Positions 8,813 through 17,867 of a DNA stretch of 50,093 nucleotides are shown in pieces (within the stretch, counting starts at the first letter, position 1; every line of letters starts with the position of its first letter). The stretch is from Mycobacterium simiae (GTDB taxonomy: Bacteria; Actinomycetota; Actinomycetes; Mycobacteriales; Mycobacteriaceae). A program made the position numbers and the translations under genes. The notes under the pieces were generated by a model, which was not told the origin of the DNA, searched no databases, and was given only the letters and a program-made list of their open reading frames with translations. The DNA lies in the NCBI RefSeq assembly GCF_008370645.1, contig NZ_VTZN01000013.1, positions 1 through 50,093 of the forward strand, read 5' to 3'.

Positions 8813-9846
8813 GCACTGATCCGGCCGAACTGGGGCGTCGCAAGCGGCGCCACATCGACGTGTGTCTCAACGGCGAGGTCAACTACGTTGGCGTGACGAC
8901 CGGGCTGGAGCGCTACCGTCTCCCCTTCAACGCGCTAACCCAGACCAGTCTGGCCGACATCGACGTGTCGGCCCGATTTTTTGGTGCCAATCTGCGCGCA
9001 CCGATTCTGATCGGCGCCATGACCGGCGGCGCTGAGCTGTCGGCGACGATCAACCGCAATTTGGCGACAGCGGCGCAGCGGCTCGGCATCGGGATGATGC
9101 TCGGCTCCCAGCGGATCATGCTCGGCAATCACCGGGTCGCGGCGAGTTTTGCGGTACGCGACGTCGCCCCAGACGTGTTGCTGATCGGCAACATCGGCCT
9201 GGCCCAACTGACCAAGGCCGCCGTGCCTGACATCGGCCAAGCGCTGGATCGAGTGGGCGCCAATGCGCTTGCAGTGCATACTAACTCGTTGCAAGAGGCG
9301 ATGCAGCACAACGGCGATACCGACTTTTCCGATTCGCTGGGGCGGCTTTGTCACGCCGCCGCCGCCTTGGGCTACCCGTTGCTGCTCAAGGAAGTTGGGC
9401 ACGGCATCGGCGGCTCAGCGGTTGCCCAATTGCAACAGCTGCCCGGCGGGCTGCCGGTGGCGGGCATCGACGTGGCGGGCGCCGGAGGCACGTCGTGGTC
9501 AAGGGTCGAGCAATTGGTTCGCTACGGCGAGCTGCGCTACCCGGAGCTGGCTGACTGGGGCATACCTACCGCTCAGGCCCTCGTCGAGGTGCGCCAAGCG
9601 TTGCCGAGCATCCCGCTGGTCGCCTCCGGCGGTATCCGCACCGGAATGGACGCGGCCAAAGCGCTTGCCTTAGGTGCTGATGTGGTTGCGATGGCTCGCC
9701 CCTTGTTGGCGCCTGCGATCGAGTCGGCGGCTGCCGTCGAAGAGTCGCTGCAGCATTTCATCGACGAGCTTCGGATTTGTCTGCACTGCTGCGGCGCAAC
9801 GGATCTCAACGCGCTGCGTGCGGTCGGCGTGACACCGATTTCCTAG
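8809..9846 (+). CDS. idi2: Type 2 isopentenyl-diphosphate isomerase (FMN-dependent)
   Basis: The 345-residue protein interconverts isopentenyl and dimethylallyl diphosphate, the entry step for prenyl chain building. It belongs to the FMN/NADPH type 2 family. Visible blocks are [59 protein letters not shown] and the phosphate-binding [21 protein letters not shown]. The GTG at 8809 overlaps a short leader frame. The gene converges on the carotenoid operon, nine bases beyond its last stop, which points to precursor supply for carotenoids. Confidence 0.93.
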   Translation: MSTDPAELGRRKRRHIDVCLNGEVNYVGVTTGLERYRLPFNALTQTSLADIDVSARFFGANLRAPILIGAMTGGAELSATINRNLATAAQRLGIGMMLGSQRIMLGNHRVAASFAVRDVAPDVLLIGNIGLAQLTKAAVPDIGQALDRVGANALAVHTNSLQEAMQHNGDTDFSDSLGRLCHAAAALGYPLLLKEVGHGIGGSAVAQLQQLPGGLPVAGIDVAGAGGTSWSRVEQLVRYGELRYPELADWGIPTAQALVEVRQALPSIPLVASGGIRTGMDAAKALALGADVVAMARPLLAPAIESAAAVEESLQHFIDELRICLHCCGATDLNALRAVGVTPIS

Positions 9847-9855
9847 CCGAGCCAG

Positions 9856-10440
9856 TCAGGGCCTGCTCGGTTTGACCGCTGGCTTCCGCCGCCGACCGGT
9901 TGTCGCTTTCGACGGTTTCTCCGCGCCGGCCGACGATTCCGCCGGCGGCGCGTAGAGCTCGCTTTCGAACGTCGACATCCCTTGGATCATCGCCGAAAAT
10001 ACCTCGTGAGCGATACGCAGGTCTCGGTCGGGCAGCTCGGCCATGGCCGAGCGGAGGTGCTCGCCGAGCGGCCGGAAGAACTCGTGAGCCAGTCCCATAC
10101 TGCCTTGCTGCAAGCGCAGCAGCGACTTGCGACGATCTCCGGGATCCGGCTCGCGACGGATATGCCCGGCGTCGATCATGCGATCGGCAAGGTAGGTGAT
10201 CGCCGCGGCCGAGACGTCCAGGCGCTGGCTTAGCTGGGCGGGCGTCAACGGTGTTCCGACGGTTTCGGCGACCATCAGGTGCAGCAATGCGTGAAAGTCG
10301 CCGTGACTCAAATCGTTCTGTCGAGCGTAGTAGCGGCCGACCCGGTCAGAGTGGGCATTGATCGCCCGCAGATCAGCGGCGAGCAGTCTTTCCAGCTCGG
10401 GTCGACTCGGTTGTCCACTCGCAGCGACGCGCTTGGTCAC
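9856..10440 (-). CDS. MarR-family transcriptional regulator of the carotenoid locus
   Basis: The protein has about 194 residues with a MarR winged helix: TPAQLSQRLDVSAAAITYL as the recognition region, followed by the wing DPGDRRKSLLRL. The C-terminus is a Lys/Arg/Ala/Pro-rich tail that is unusual for MarR proteins. The GTG at 10440 was chosen over longer frames because AGAAGGA sits nine bases upstream and because an earlier start would run into mmpL. It is the last gene of the operon, 34 bases after mmpL. It probably controls the operon and idi, but the ligand is unknown. Confidence 0.85.
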   Translation of the reverse strand: MTKRVAASGQPSRPELERLLAADLRAINAHSDRVGRYYARQNDLSHGDFHALLHLMVAETVGTPLTPAQLSQRLDVSAAAITYLADRMIDAGHIRREPDPGDRRKSLLRLQQGSMGLAHEFFRPLGEHLRSAMAELPDRDLRIAHEVFSAMIQGMSTFESELYAPPAESSAGAEKPSKATTGRRRKPAVKPSRP

Positions 10441-10474
10441 TTGCCTGCATCCTTCTTGGCGATAGGCCGCCAGC

Positions 10475-12748
10475 TTATCGCTGCGGCTCCCAACGTGGTC
10501 GCCGACGCGGCCTTTTCTTTGGGTGTTCGCTCGGAACTGCCGATTTTCCAGCAAAGGCCCGCTGGTGTATTCGGGCCAGTGCTCTAGGCGCCCACCAGTT
10601 CAAGCTGCCGAACACCTGCATGAAAGCCGGGACCAGCAGCACTCGCACCAACGTCGCGTCCACCAGTACCGCAATCGTCAGGCCCACCCCGAACATACGC
10701 ATGAAGGAGACTTCGGCGGAGATCAGCCCAGCGAATGAGATCGACATCAACAGCGCAGCGGCGGTGATCACCCGTCCCGTGTGGGCCAGGCCCAATGCGA
10801 TGCTTTCGTTGTTGGCGGCGCTTGTCTGCGACGACTCGAGCCAGTATTCGCGGATGCGCGCTAAGAGGAAAACCTCGTAATCCATCGACAATCCGAATGC
10901 GATACAGAACATCAGCACCGGTATGTTCGCCACCAGCGTGCCGGTCGGCGTGGTGCCCAGCGCGCCCAGATGCCCGTCCTGAAAGATCCATACCAGGGCG
11001 CCGAAGGCCGCGGTGAGCGAGAGCACGTTGAGCAGCACCGCTTTGATTGGCAGCACCACACTGCCCGTCATGAGAAAGAGCAGCACCAATGTCACGACCG
11101 CGATGAAACTGAACACCAGCGGCAATCGTGACGTGATGCCGTGGATGGAGTCGCGATTCAACTGGGCAATGCCGGTCATGTGGACGTCGCGCCCGCCCGG
11201 CGGCGTGACCGCGTGAAGCAGGTCCAGCTGAGTCTCCGAGGCCTGCGTATACAGCGGTGCGACGCTGTCCACGGTGAGGTAGGCGCTGCCGTCTGCCAGT
11301 GCGGCTGGGGCTGACGGCGGTCCTTTGAGCTGGCCGGTGACGAACGTGCCCGTCGGCGCGGACACCGCTGCCACAGCGGTGACCTCGGACAGCTGTGCGG
11401 CGTAGGTGTCAAGGTCCGGCTTGGTCAGGCCGATGGTGTCGGGAATGACGATCGTCACGCGGGTCGCAGAATTCGAACTGAAGTCGCTGCGGATGCGGTC
11501 GCTGACCATGCGCGCCGACGCGGACGACGGCAATACCCGGTCGTCGGGATACCCCCACTTGATGCCGAGGAACGGCAGCCCCAACGTGACCAACACGGTG
11601 ATGATCACCAGGCCTACCGGAATAGCCTGACGCATCACGAGTTTGGCCGTTCGGTACCAGAAGGTCTGCTCGACAGGCAGCGGCGTTGGCTGCGGGCGGC
11701 GCAGTAGCCGCCGACCCAGCTGCCAGACGTTGAGCGCATCGAGCCGGTGGCCCAGCAGCACCAACACGGTCGGTGCCACCACCACCGCCGCCAACGCGGA
11801 GAACACCACAACGGCAACGCCGGCATAGGCGAAAGACTTCAGGAAATACATCGGAAACGCCACCATCGCGACCAGCGACAAGGCCACCGTCATCGCAGAA
11901 AACAGCACGGTGCGCCCGGCAGTTGTCATGGTGCGGACCAACGCTTCGTCGCGGTCGCATCCGTCGGCAAGCTCGTCGCGGTAACGACTGATGATCAACA
12001 AGGTGTAGTCGATAGCCAAAGCCATCCCCAACGCGACCGTCACGTTTAGCGCAAAGATCGACACGTCGGTGACCAAAGCAATCCCACGCAGCACCGCAAG
12101 CGAGCCCAGGATCGCGAAACCGCCTACGGCTACCGGCAATGCCGCGGCCAGCAACCCGCCGAACACCCACACCAGCGCAACGAAACTTAGCGGAATCGCG
12201 ATGAGTTCCATTCGCAGCAAGTCTTTTTCGGTTTGCTGGTTGACCTGGGTGTAGACCATCGCCGACCCGCCGGCCAGCACCGTGACGCCGTCGCGGTCGC
12301 GGGCGAGCCGATCGGCGAGGGCCTGAGCGTGCTTGGGTGCGCTGCTTTCATCCCCGTGCAGCGCCGCCAGAATTATCGCGGACTTTCCGTCGGTGCTGAT
12401 CATGCCGGGGGCGGGTTGCGGTGTGTCCCAGGGCGAGACGACCTGTGCCACGAACGGCGATGCGGCAAGCTGTCGGGCCACATCGGTGCCGACGATGCGG
12501 GCCGGACCGCTTTGCGCGCCGCCTTCTGAGCTCACCAGCAGCACCAGGTCCAGGTCGCCCCGGTGGAACTTCTCGGCGAGCACTGCTGCGGCGCGGGCGG
12601 ATTCGGATGTCGGATCGACGAATCCGCCCGGCGCCAGACTAGTCGCGGCGGGAATGCCGAAGATGGCGGTGCCGAGCATCACCAGGATCGTGGCTGCGAT
12701 GACCCGTCGTGGCGCGCGGATGCAGATCCGGGCCATTGTCGCCAACAT
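10475..12748 (-). CDS. MmpL/RND-family membrane transporter of the carotenoid operon
   Basis: The 757-residue protein has the RND layout: one N-terminal helix, a large extracytoplasmic domain, five helices, a second extracytoplasmic domain and five more helices. Each membrane half contains the family signature with Asp-Tyr, AIDYTLLIISRYRDEL and SMDYEVFLLARIREYW. An AAAGGA site precedes the ATG, 27 bases after crtYd. Its place between the cyclase genes and marR suggests it moves a carotenoid or a derived lipid to the envelope. Mycobacterial MmpL proteins export lipids, but the cargo here is inferred. Confidence 0.88.
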   Translation of the reverse strand: MLATMARICIRAPRRVIAATILVMLGTAIFGIPAATSLAPGGFVDPTSESARAAAVLAEKFHRGDLDLVLLVSSEGGAQSGPARIVGTDVARQLAASPFVAQVVSPWDTPQPAPGMISTDGKSAIILAALHGDESSAPKHAQALADRLARDRDGVTVLAGGSAMVYTQVNQQTEKDLLRMELIAIPLSFVALVWVFGGLLAAALPVAVGGFAILGSLAVLRGIALVTDVSIFALNVTVALGMALAIDYTLLIISRYRDELADGCDRDEALVRTMTTAGRTVLFSAMTVALSLVAMVAFPMYFLKSFAYAGVAVVVFSALAAVVVAPTVLVLLGHRLDALNVWQLGRRLLRRPQPTPLPVEQTFWYRTAKLVMRQAIPVGLVIITVLVTLGLPFLGIKWGYPDDRVLPSSASARMVSDRIRSDFSSNSATRVTIVIPDTIGLTKPDLDTYAAQLSEVTAVAAVSAPTGTFVTGQLKGPPSAPAALADGSAYLTVDSVAPLYTQASETQLDLLHAVTPPGGRDVHMTGIAQLNRDSIHGITSRLPLVFSFIAVVTLVLLFLMTGSVVLPIKAVLLNVLSLTAAFGALVWIFQDGHLGALGTTPTGTLVANIPVLMFCIAFGLSMDYEVFLLARIREYWLESSQTSAANNESIALGLAHTGRVITAAALLMSISFAGLISAEVSFMRMFGVGLTIAVLVDATLVRVLLVPAFMQVFGSLNWWAPRALARIHQRAFAGKSAVPSEHPKKRPRRRPRWEPQR

Positions 12749-12775
12749 GTGACCGTCCTTTGGGGTGATCTGCTA

Positions 12776-13138
12776 CTAGCTGGTGCTTCGTCTCAAGACC
12801 CCCCGGGTCCGTAACGCGCTGCCTTCACCGACATGCAACCGCTGGCGCTCCCACAGCAGCAACACGGCGGTCACCAGCGCAAACCCAAACAGGAAATCCT
12901 CGATCGGGATATCGAACGGGAACCGCAGGCCGCTGGTCTGATCCTCGTCATAGCTGACGATCGGAGCGCTGAGTTTGGTCAGCCAGCCGTCGACCGGGAC
13001 CTGGAAACCCAGCACGATCACCATCGACAGCCAGTACGCCGGGCGCCGAAACAAGCCAGTGCGCAGTCGCGCGAGTTCCAGTGCGCACACGGCCAGCACG
13101 GCCAGCGCGGCCGGCAGGGTGTATCCCAGCCCGCTCAT
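12776..13138 (-). CDS. crtYd: Lycopene cyclase subunit (CrtYd type)
   Basis: The 120-residue integral membrane protein has three hydrophobic segments and the heterodimeric lycopene cyclase motif FDIPIEDFLFGF near residue 80. With CrtYc it forms the actinobacterial lycopene cyclase that closes the end rings of lycopene. Its ATG overlaps the crtYc stop as ATGA, so the two subunits should be made in step. The Arg-rich tail is typical. Confidence 0.9.
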   Translation of the reverse strand: MSGLGYTLPAALAVLAVCALELARLRTGLFRRPAYWLSMVIVLGFQVPVDGWLTKLSAPIVSYDEDQTSGLRFPFDIPIEDFLFGFALVTAVLLLWERQRLHVGEGSALRTRGVLRRSTS

Positions 13139-13458
13139 CGGCGCCGTAGCCGATCAAGGATAGTGCTGACGGCGTTATAGGTCAGCAGCGCGCACAGTGG
13201 GATCACCAGGAAGAAGAGCACTTCTTCGATCGGCACCCGAAACGGGATGCTCAGCCCAGTGATATAGCGCGCGTCGTAGCTCCACACCCCGGCCGCGACG
13301 GCCACCTCGTCCCAGACCAGGAAGACCGCCGCCGCCGGCAGGATTGCCTTGAGCAGCCGCCGCGGCTGCCGGTAGACGCCCTTGCCGAACACTTCCAGCG
13401 GTGCGGTGATCGCCAGGCAGGCGGCTAACACCAACAGGTACTGCCAGTGATCGCTCAT
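13135..13458 (-). CDS. crtYc: Lycopene cyclase subunit (CrtYc type)
   Basis: The 107-residue membrane protein is the partner of CrtYd and repeats the same fold, with IPFRVPIEEVLFFLVIPL near residue 75. The longer frame upstream is only a shadow of crtB. The true ATG at 13458 overlaps the crtB stop as ATGA, and the gene's own stop overlaps crtYd the same way. A CrtYc/CrtYd pair normally makes beta-carotene from lycopene. Confidence 0.9.
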   Translation of the reverse strand: MSDHWQYLLVLAACLAITAPLEVFGKGVYRQPRRLLKAILPAAAVFLVWDEVAVAAGVWSYDARYITGLSIPFRVPIEEVLFFLVIPLCALLTYNAVSTILDRLRRR

Positions 13459-14414
13459 GCGGCACCCGACTCGAACTCGGAAACGTCCGAAGCGGCGCTG
13501 CGGGCTCGCCAGGCTTGGATCAGTCCGGCGCCGGCGACCCGGAGTCGCCGTGCTTGCCCGACCGTGGCACGCTGACCAAATACCTCGAAATCTTTGTCTT
13601 CGACACAATCCAGGATTTCCGAGTACAGCGTCAATGCCGTTGCCACACAAGGCCGAGAGCGAGGCGCCAGCATGGGTATCCCGTCCGCCGCGAACCGGTA
13701 GGTACTCCTGATAATTCCCTGCTGGGCCGCCAACGCGTTTCGCACCCGGTTGTCGGTGCGCCGATGCCGATGGCACCACATCAGCAGATCCCGGTCCACC
13801 CCATCGGCGGCGAGTTCGTCTGCGGGCAAATACACCCGGTCCCTGGCCAAGTCTTCGTCGACGTCACGAAAGAAGTTGGTGAGCTGAAAGGCACGTCCTA
13901 GCGCAGCGGCATAGGGGACTGCCTCCGCAACCGGCACCACGGTGCCCAATATCGGGAGTACCTGCAACCCAATCGCTTCCGCTGATCCCCGCATGTAGGT
14001 GTTCAGCGCGTCGCGGTTAGGGTACTCACTCACGGTGAGGTCCATGCGCATGGACGTTAAGAAATCTTCGAACAGCTCCGCGCCGATGTCGTACCGACGC
14101 GCGGTGTGGCTGACCGCCGCCAGTATGGGCTCGCCGAGGTGGTCACCTCCGGCAAAGAACTGGTCGGACAGCTGCTGGAGCCGCTTGGCGCGAATATCTT
14201 TGCCTAGGCCAGGATTTAGCGAGTCGAGGATGTCGTCGGCATAACGGGCGAAACCGTAGAGTGCGTGCACCGGCGGTCGTTGGTCGGGCGCCAGCAGTCG
14301 GGTGGCGAGAAAGAAGGTCCGGCCATGGGCGGCATTGAGCTGGCGGCAGCGGCGGTACGCGTGGCGCAGCCGCGGATCGTAGATGCCGGCGGCGTCTAAT
14401 TCGCTGCGGATCAT
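13455..14414 (-). CDS. crtB: Phytoene synthase
   Basis: The 319-residue squalene/phytoene synthase condenses two geranylgeranyl diphosphates head to head into phytoene. Both aspartate-rich metal sites are present: YADDILDSL near residue 57, and FRDVDEDLARDRVYLP in the middle of the protein. The start is the ATG at 14414, which overlaps the crtI stop as ATGA. The much longer open frame upstream is antisense-like noise over crtI. The length is normal for the family. Confidence 0.94.
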   Translation of the reverse strand: MIRSELDAAGIYDPRLRHAYRRCRQLNAAHGRTFFLATRLLAPDQRPPVHALYGFARYADDILDSLNPGLGKDIRAKRLQQLSDQFFAGGDHLGEPILAAVSHTARRYDIGAELFEDFLTSMRMDLTVSEYPNRDALNTYMRGSAEAIGLQVLPILGTVVPVAEAVPYAAALGRAFQLTNFFRDVDEDLARDRVYLPADELAADGVDRDLLMWCHRHRRTDNRVRNALAAQQGIIRSTYRFAADGIPMLAPRSRPCVATALTLYSEILDCVEDKDFEVFGQRATVGQARRLRVAGAGLIQAWRARSAASDVSEFESGAA

Positions 14415-15940
14415 GACGACGGCGCTTTCATGTCGAAGTGGCGTGTTGATCGGCTGATGCTGCCGGTGATGCGATCGGCGGCCAGCCGACCCGAAACCAG
14501 GGTGGTGGGAACGCCTACCCCCGGTGTGGTCGATGATCCGGCCAATACCGCATTGTCGATGCCGCGCACGGTGTTCGCCGGTCGGAATGGCCCGGTTTGG
14601 CTGAACGTGTGCGCAAGCGCGAACGGTGTGCCGGCCGCCATGCCCTGCCGCGCCCAATCCAGCGGGGTGACGACGTCGAGCACATCGACACTGTCGCGAA
14701 GCTCCGGCAGTAGCCGCTTGGCCACCGTCTCGATGATCGATTCGGTATATCCTTTGCCGGCGCTGAGCCAGTCGACCGCGCCGCCGGCCAGATTGGGTGC
14801 CGGAGCAAGCAGGTAGAGCAGGTCCCGGCCGGGTGGGGCGAGGCTTGGATCGCCTGCTGTCGGCCGGGTGACCAATAGCGACGGGTCGCGCATGAGCCGG
14901 CCGTCGCGGATGATGTCGGTGAACGTCTGCTGCCACGCCGCCCCAAACAGAATCGTGTGATGCGCTGCCGGGCGGTCGGCCGGCGAGACACTGCGGCAGC
15001 CGGCGTGCACGACGACGGCCGACGGTGAAGCCCGCAGCTTGCGGATGCGCCGGGGGGTATGGCCCAGCAGCTGGTAGCTGGTAGGTAGTTCGGTGGTGAG
15101 CACCACCGCGTCGCATGGTATGCGCTGTCCGCGTTCGGTGCGCACGGCGGTGATGCGGTCGCCGCTGCGTTCGAGCTCGGTGACGCGGGCGCGGTAGTGA
15201 AACCGCACACCGGCGTAGGCGGCCGCGGCTGCCAGCGCATCGGGTAGCGCCCGGACGCCGCCGCGCGGAAAGAAGACACCGGAGACGGTGTCCATATAGG
15301 CGATAACGGCGTACGCTGCCAAAGCGTTTTGCGGGGTCACCCCGGCGTACAGCGATTGGAAGGTGAAAACCCGGCGCAGCCGCTCGTCGCTGATGTAGCG
15401 CTTGACCATGGCGTCCCAGTTGCGGAATCCGCCGATGGCCGCAAGGCGGGCCAGCTGTGGGGTCAGCAGCGAAACTAGCGAATCGAAATTGGCGGCGATA
15501 AAACCGTCGAACTCGATGCGATACAAGCGGGTCAACCAGTCGCGCAACCGACGGTACCCGGCGGCCTGTTGGCTACCGGCAAACGCCTCGACAGCGGCTG
15601 CCATCCGATCCGCGTCGGTGTGCACATCCACGGAGCTACCGTCGGCAAAGACGGCGCGGTACGCCGGGTCGACCGGCAGCAGCTCCAAGCGGCCAGAGCT
15701 GGTTTCGCCGACAGCGGCGAACACCTCGTCGATGATGTCTGGCATGGTGATTACCGTTGGCCCAGTGTCGATTCGGTAGCCGTGGAGGTCGAGCCGCCCG
15801 GCCCGCCCGCCCGGCCATGGTGCGCGCTCGAGCACTGTGACGCTGCGACCGCGGCCGGCCAGATGAAGCGCGGTGGAAAGCCCCGCCAGCCCCGCGCCGA
15901 TCACCACCACGTGATCGGTTGGTCCTTCGATGATGCGCAT
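14411..15940 (-). CDS. crtI: Phytoene desaturase
   Basis: The 509-residue flavoprotein converts phytoene to lycopene in four desaturations. An N-terminal dinucleotide fold, VVVIGAGLAGLSTALHLAG, is followed by PGGRAGRL. The C-terminal CrtI signature appears as NAVLAGSSTTPGVGVPTTL. A GAGGAG ribosome site lies eight bases before the ATG, in the 13-base gap after crtE. It acts at the membrane with CrtB and the cyclase. Confidence 0.94.
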   Translation of the reverse strand: MRIIEGPTDHVVVIGAGLAGLSTALHLAGRGRSVTVLERAPWPGGRAGRLDLHGYRIDTGPTVITMPDIIDEVFAAVGETSSGRLELLPVDPAYRAVFADGSSVDVHTDADRMAAAVEAFAGSQQAAGYRRLRDWLTRLYRIEFDGFIAANFDSLVSLLTPQLARLAAIGGFRNWDAMVKRYISDERLRRVFTFQSLYAGVTPQNALAAYAVIAYMDTVSGVFFPRGGVRALPDALAAAAAYAGVRFHYRARVTELERSGDRITAVRTERGQRIPCDAVVLTTELPTSYQLLGHTPRRIRKLRASPSAVVVHAGCRSVSPADRPAAHHTILFGAAWQQTFTDIIRDGRLMRDPSLLVTRPTAGDPSLAPPGRDLLYLLAPAPNLAGGAVDWLSAGKGYTESIIETVAKRLLPELRDSVDVLDVVTPLDWARQGMAAGTPFALAHTFSQTGPFRPANTVRGIDNAVLAGSSTTPGVGVPTTLVSGRLAADRITGSISRSTRHFDMKAPSS

Positions 15941-15953
15941 TATCGGGCTCCTC

Positions 15954-17144
15954 TCACGCGGAGCGCTCCACGCAGGCGTCCGCTAAGTTGCCGAGCGCCG
16001 TACGGGTGCAATCGTCAATCGCCATGTCGTCCAATATTTTTCGGGATCGCTGAACACGGCTCCTGATCATGTCCTCGATCCGCTGCGCGGCACCTGTTGC
16101 GGTGATCAAAGTTCTGAAGCGCTCCAGGGCGGCATCGTCGAGATGATCGGCGTGTATCAGCTCGGCAAGCTCGCGGCGGGCCGGCGGGTCGGCCATCTCA
16201 TGGGCGGCCACCACCACGCTGGTGGCTTTACGCTCGAGTAGGTCTCCGCCGTTGGGCTTGCCTGTGGTCGCCGGCGAACCGAAGACGCCCAGTATGTCGT
16301 CGCGCAGCTGGAAAGCCTCACCGACATCGCCACCGTAGCGTCCGAGTTGTGTCAGGGTGCGACCATCACAACCGGCCATTGCCGCGCCGATCTCCAACGG
16401 CCGGCGCACCGTGTAGTTGCCCGACTTACGCCGTGCGATGTCGAGAACGGCCTGCAGCGACGGCAGGTCACGAATATCGTTTGTCAAGTCCGCGAATTGG
16501 CCCACCGCCAGCTCGACGCGCATTGCGTCGTAGCGCGGCCAGACCTGCCGAAGTCGGCGCGCCTCGACACCGCTTTCGCGCAACATCTGTTCGGCCCAGA
16601 TGAGGCAGAGATCGCCCAGCAGAATGGCCGCTGATTCGCCGAAGCGCCCTGCCAAGCCGGACAAACCCCGTTTTCGGTACCACCGGGCCAGCTGGACATG
16701 GACTGCCGGGCGGCCTCGACGGTCTGCCGATTGGTCCATCACATCGTCCTGCAACAGGGCAAACGCGTGCAGCAACTCCAAACTGGCAGCGGCCGACACG
16801 GCCGCGGTGCTCGGGGCGGCGCCGCACAACCACCCCGTGTACATGAAGGCGGAGCGTAGACATTTGCCGCCCGAGACAAATCGCAGCAACACCTCGCCTG
16901 CTGCCGTCAAACCCGCGCCGGCGAGCTCGGCGGCGCTACGGGTCGCGACGAAATCGGCAACAGTGGCCAGTACCTGCTGCCGAAAGTCGGAGGGCCAATC
17001 CGGGTCGCCGACAGGTACCGCGTAACAGCCCGCCGCTATCAGCGGTGAGCGCGTAGCGGGCGTCAGCGACAAGGCAGGTCTCTCAGCTGCCGCCGGCACC
17101 TCCGCCGCGCTCGCCAACGGTTGGCACGAATAGCTAGCACACAC
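15954..17144 (-). CDS. crtE: Geranylgeranyl diphosphate synthase
   Basis: The 396-residue polyprenyl synthase has the first aspartate-rich motif DDVMD at residues 133-137 and the second as LRDDILGVFG. It supplies C20 diphosphate to CrtB and is the first gene of the operon. The region before residue 45 is Ala/Pro-rich and not conserved, so the GTG at 17144 may be too early. Product length (C15 versus C20) is not certain from sequence. The operon context argues for C20. Confidence 0.9.
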   Translation of the reverse strand: MCASYSCQPLASAAEVPAAAERPALSLTPATRSPLIAAGCYAVPVGDPDWPSDFRQQVLATVADFVATRSAAELAGAGLTAAGEVLLRFVSGGKCLRSAFMYTGWLCGAAPSTAAVSAAASLELLHAFALLQDDVMDQSADRRGRPAVHVQLARWYRKRGLSGLAGRFGESAAILLGDLCLIWAEQMLRESGVEARRLRQVWPRYDAMRVELAVGQFADLTNDIRDLPSLQAVLDIARRKSGNYTVRRPLEIGAAMAGCDGRTLTQLGRYGGDVGEAFQLRDDILGVFGSPATTGKPNGGDLLERKATSVVVAAHEMADPPARRELAELIHADHLDDAALERFRTLITATGAAQRIEDMIRSRVQRSRKILDDMAIDDCTRTALGNLADACVERSA

Positions 17145-17242
17145 CCGCGCACACCCTCTCTCGTTGTAGAGAAACGGGTTAGCCCCTGTTTGACGACCCT
17201 GTCGCTGCCCTAAGGGGCTGCAACGGTGAGATTACCCGATGC

Positions 17243-17275
17243 ACTTAAGATAATTAAACATTAATTCTATGAAGT
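17243..17275. promoter_or_regulatory. AT-rich extended dyad upstream of crtE
   Basis: Centred at 17259 is AATTAA-ACA-TTAATT (17252-17266), a perfect inverted repeat, nested in a 33-base imperfect dyad that begins ACTT and ends AAGT. It lies about 100 bases upstream of the crtE start in otherwise GC-rich DNA. It is a candidate operator or promoter for the carotenoid operon. The sequence differs from the dyads upstream of idi, so a second regulator is possible. Confidence 0.45.
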
Positions 17276-17333
17276 TATTGTGAGATAGACTAGCGCCGCG
17301 CTACCGTCGGCTATCGGCAGTGCCCGGTGCGCC

Positions 17334-17732
17334 TCAGCCGCGGTTGACGTTCGCCGAGAACGAGTTCAGCGCCAGGCCCACGCCTGTTCCAGGGTTCGAA
17401 GCCGGCTTGGATGCTGGTGAGGTACCACGCGGTGGTTATCAGGCCGCGGCTGCCTACGTCGTTGGTGAAATCGAGCACGCTGAAGTCCCAAGTGCTGATC
17501 GGCGCCGGCGCGACATAGGAAATCAGGTTGTTCGCGCGCTGCTGTAGGACTCGGGAGTCAGAACGTAGTGTGTTCCGGTTCGGGCCAGTTTGCTGCTCCA
17601 CGCGTTTGTGACGGATTCGCTGGCCGGCAGCTCGAATTCAAGCTTACAATGCCAAAACGAATGCCGACACCATAGCGTAAAGTGCTGGGAGCCAGGGCCG
17701 CTCGTAATGGTTGGATTGGGGCATCGGGCCAC
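17334..17732 (-). pseudogene. Cellulase remnant: CBM2 fragment plus GH12 C-terminus
   Basis: Reading leftwards, one frame gives a carbohydrate-binding module family 2 piece (LEFELPASESVTNAWSS, then GTHYVLTPESYSSA). Another frame then gives the end of a glycoside hydrolase family 12 domain (ISYVAPAPISTWDFSVLDF, then WYLTSIQAGFEPW). A one-base shift after that Trp restores GVGLALNSFSANVNRG and a TGA at 17336-17334. The GH12 N-terminal half and catalytic acids are missing. This is a dead gene made by deletion and frameshift. Confidence 0.7.
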
Positions 17733-17867
17733 GGTATAGCTGAACCTATCGAATATGTCCTATTGGGCTTTCCACGCTGCCGTATCTTCGCCCAACCGAA
17801 ACCGTCAGGAAATCTGCTGTGCTTGCGGTTTGATTAACGCGCTGTTCTGCTGCAGCGACTCAAGTGA

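Noticed and set aside
13455..15116. A 553-residue version of phytoene synthase
   Set aside because: The first 234 residues are a shadow of crtI in another frame; the phytoene synthase family begins at the ATG at 14414, which overlaps the crtI stop.
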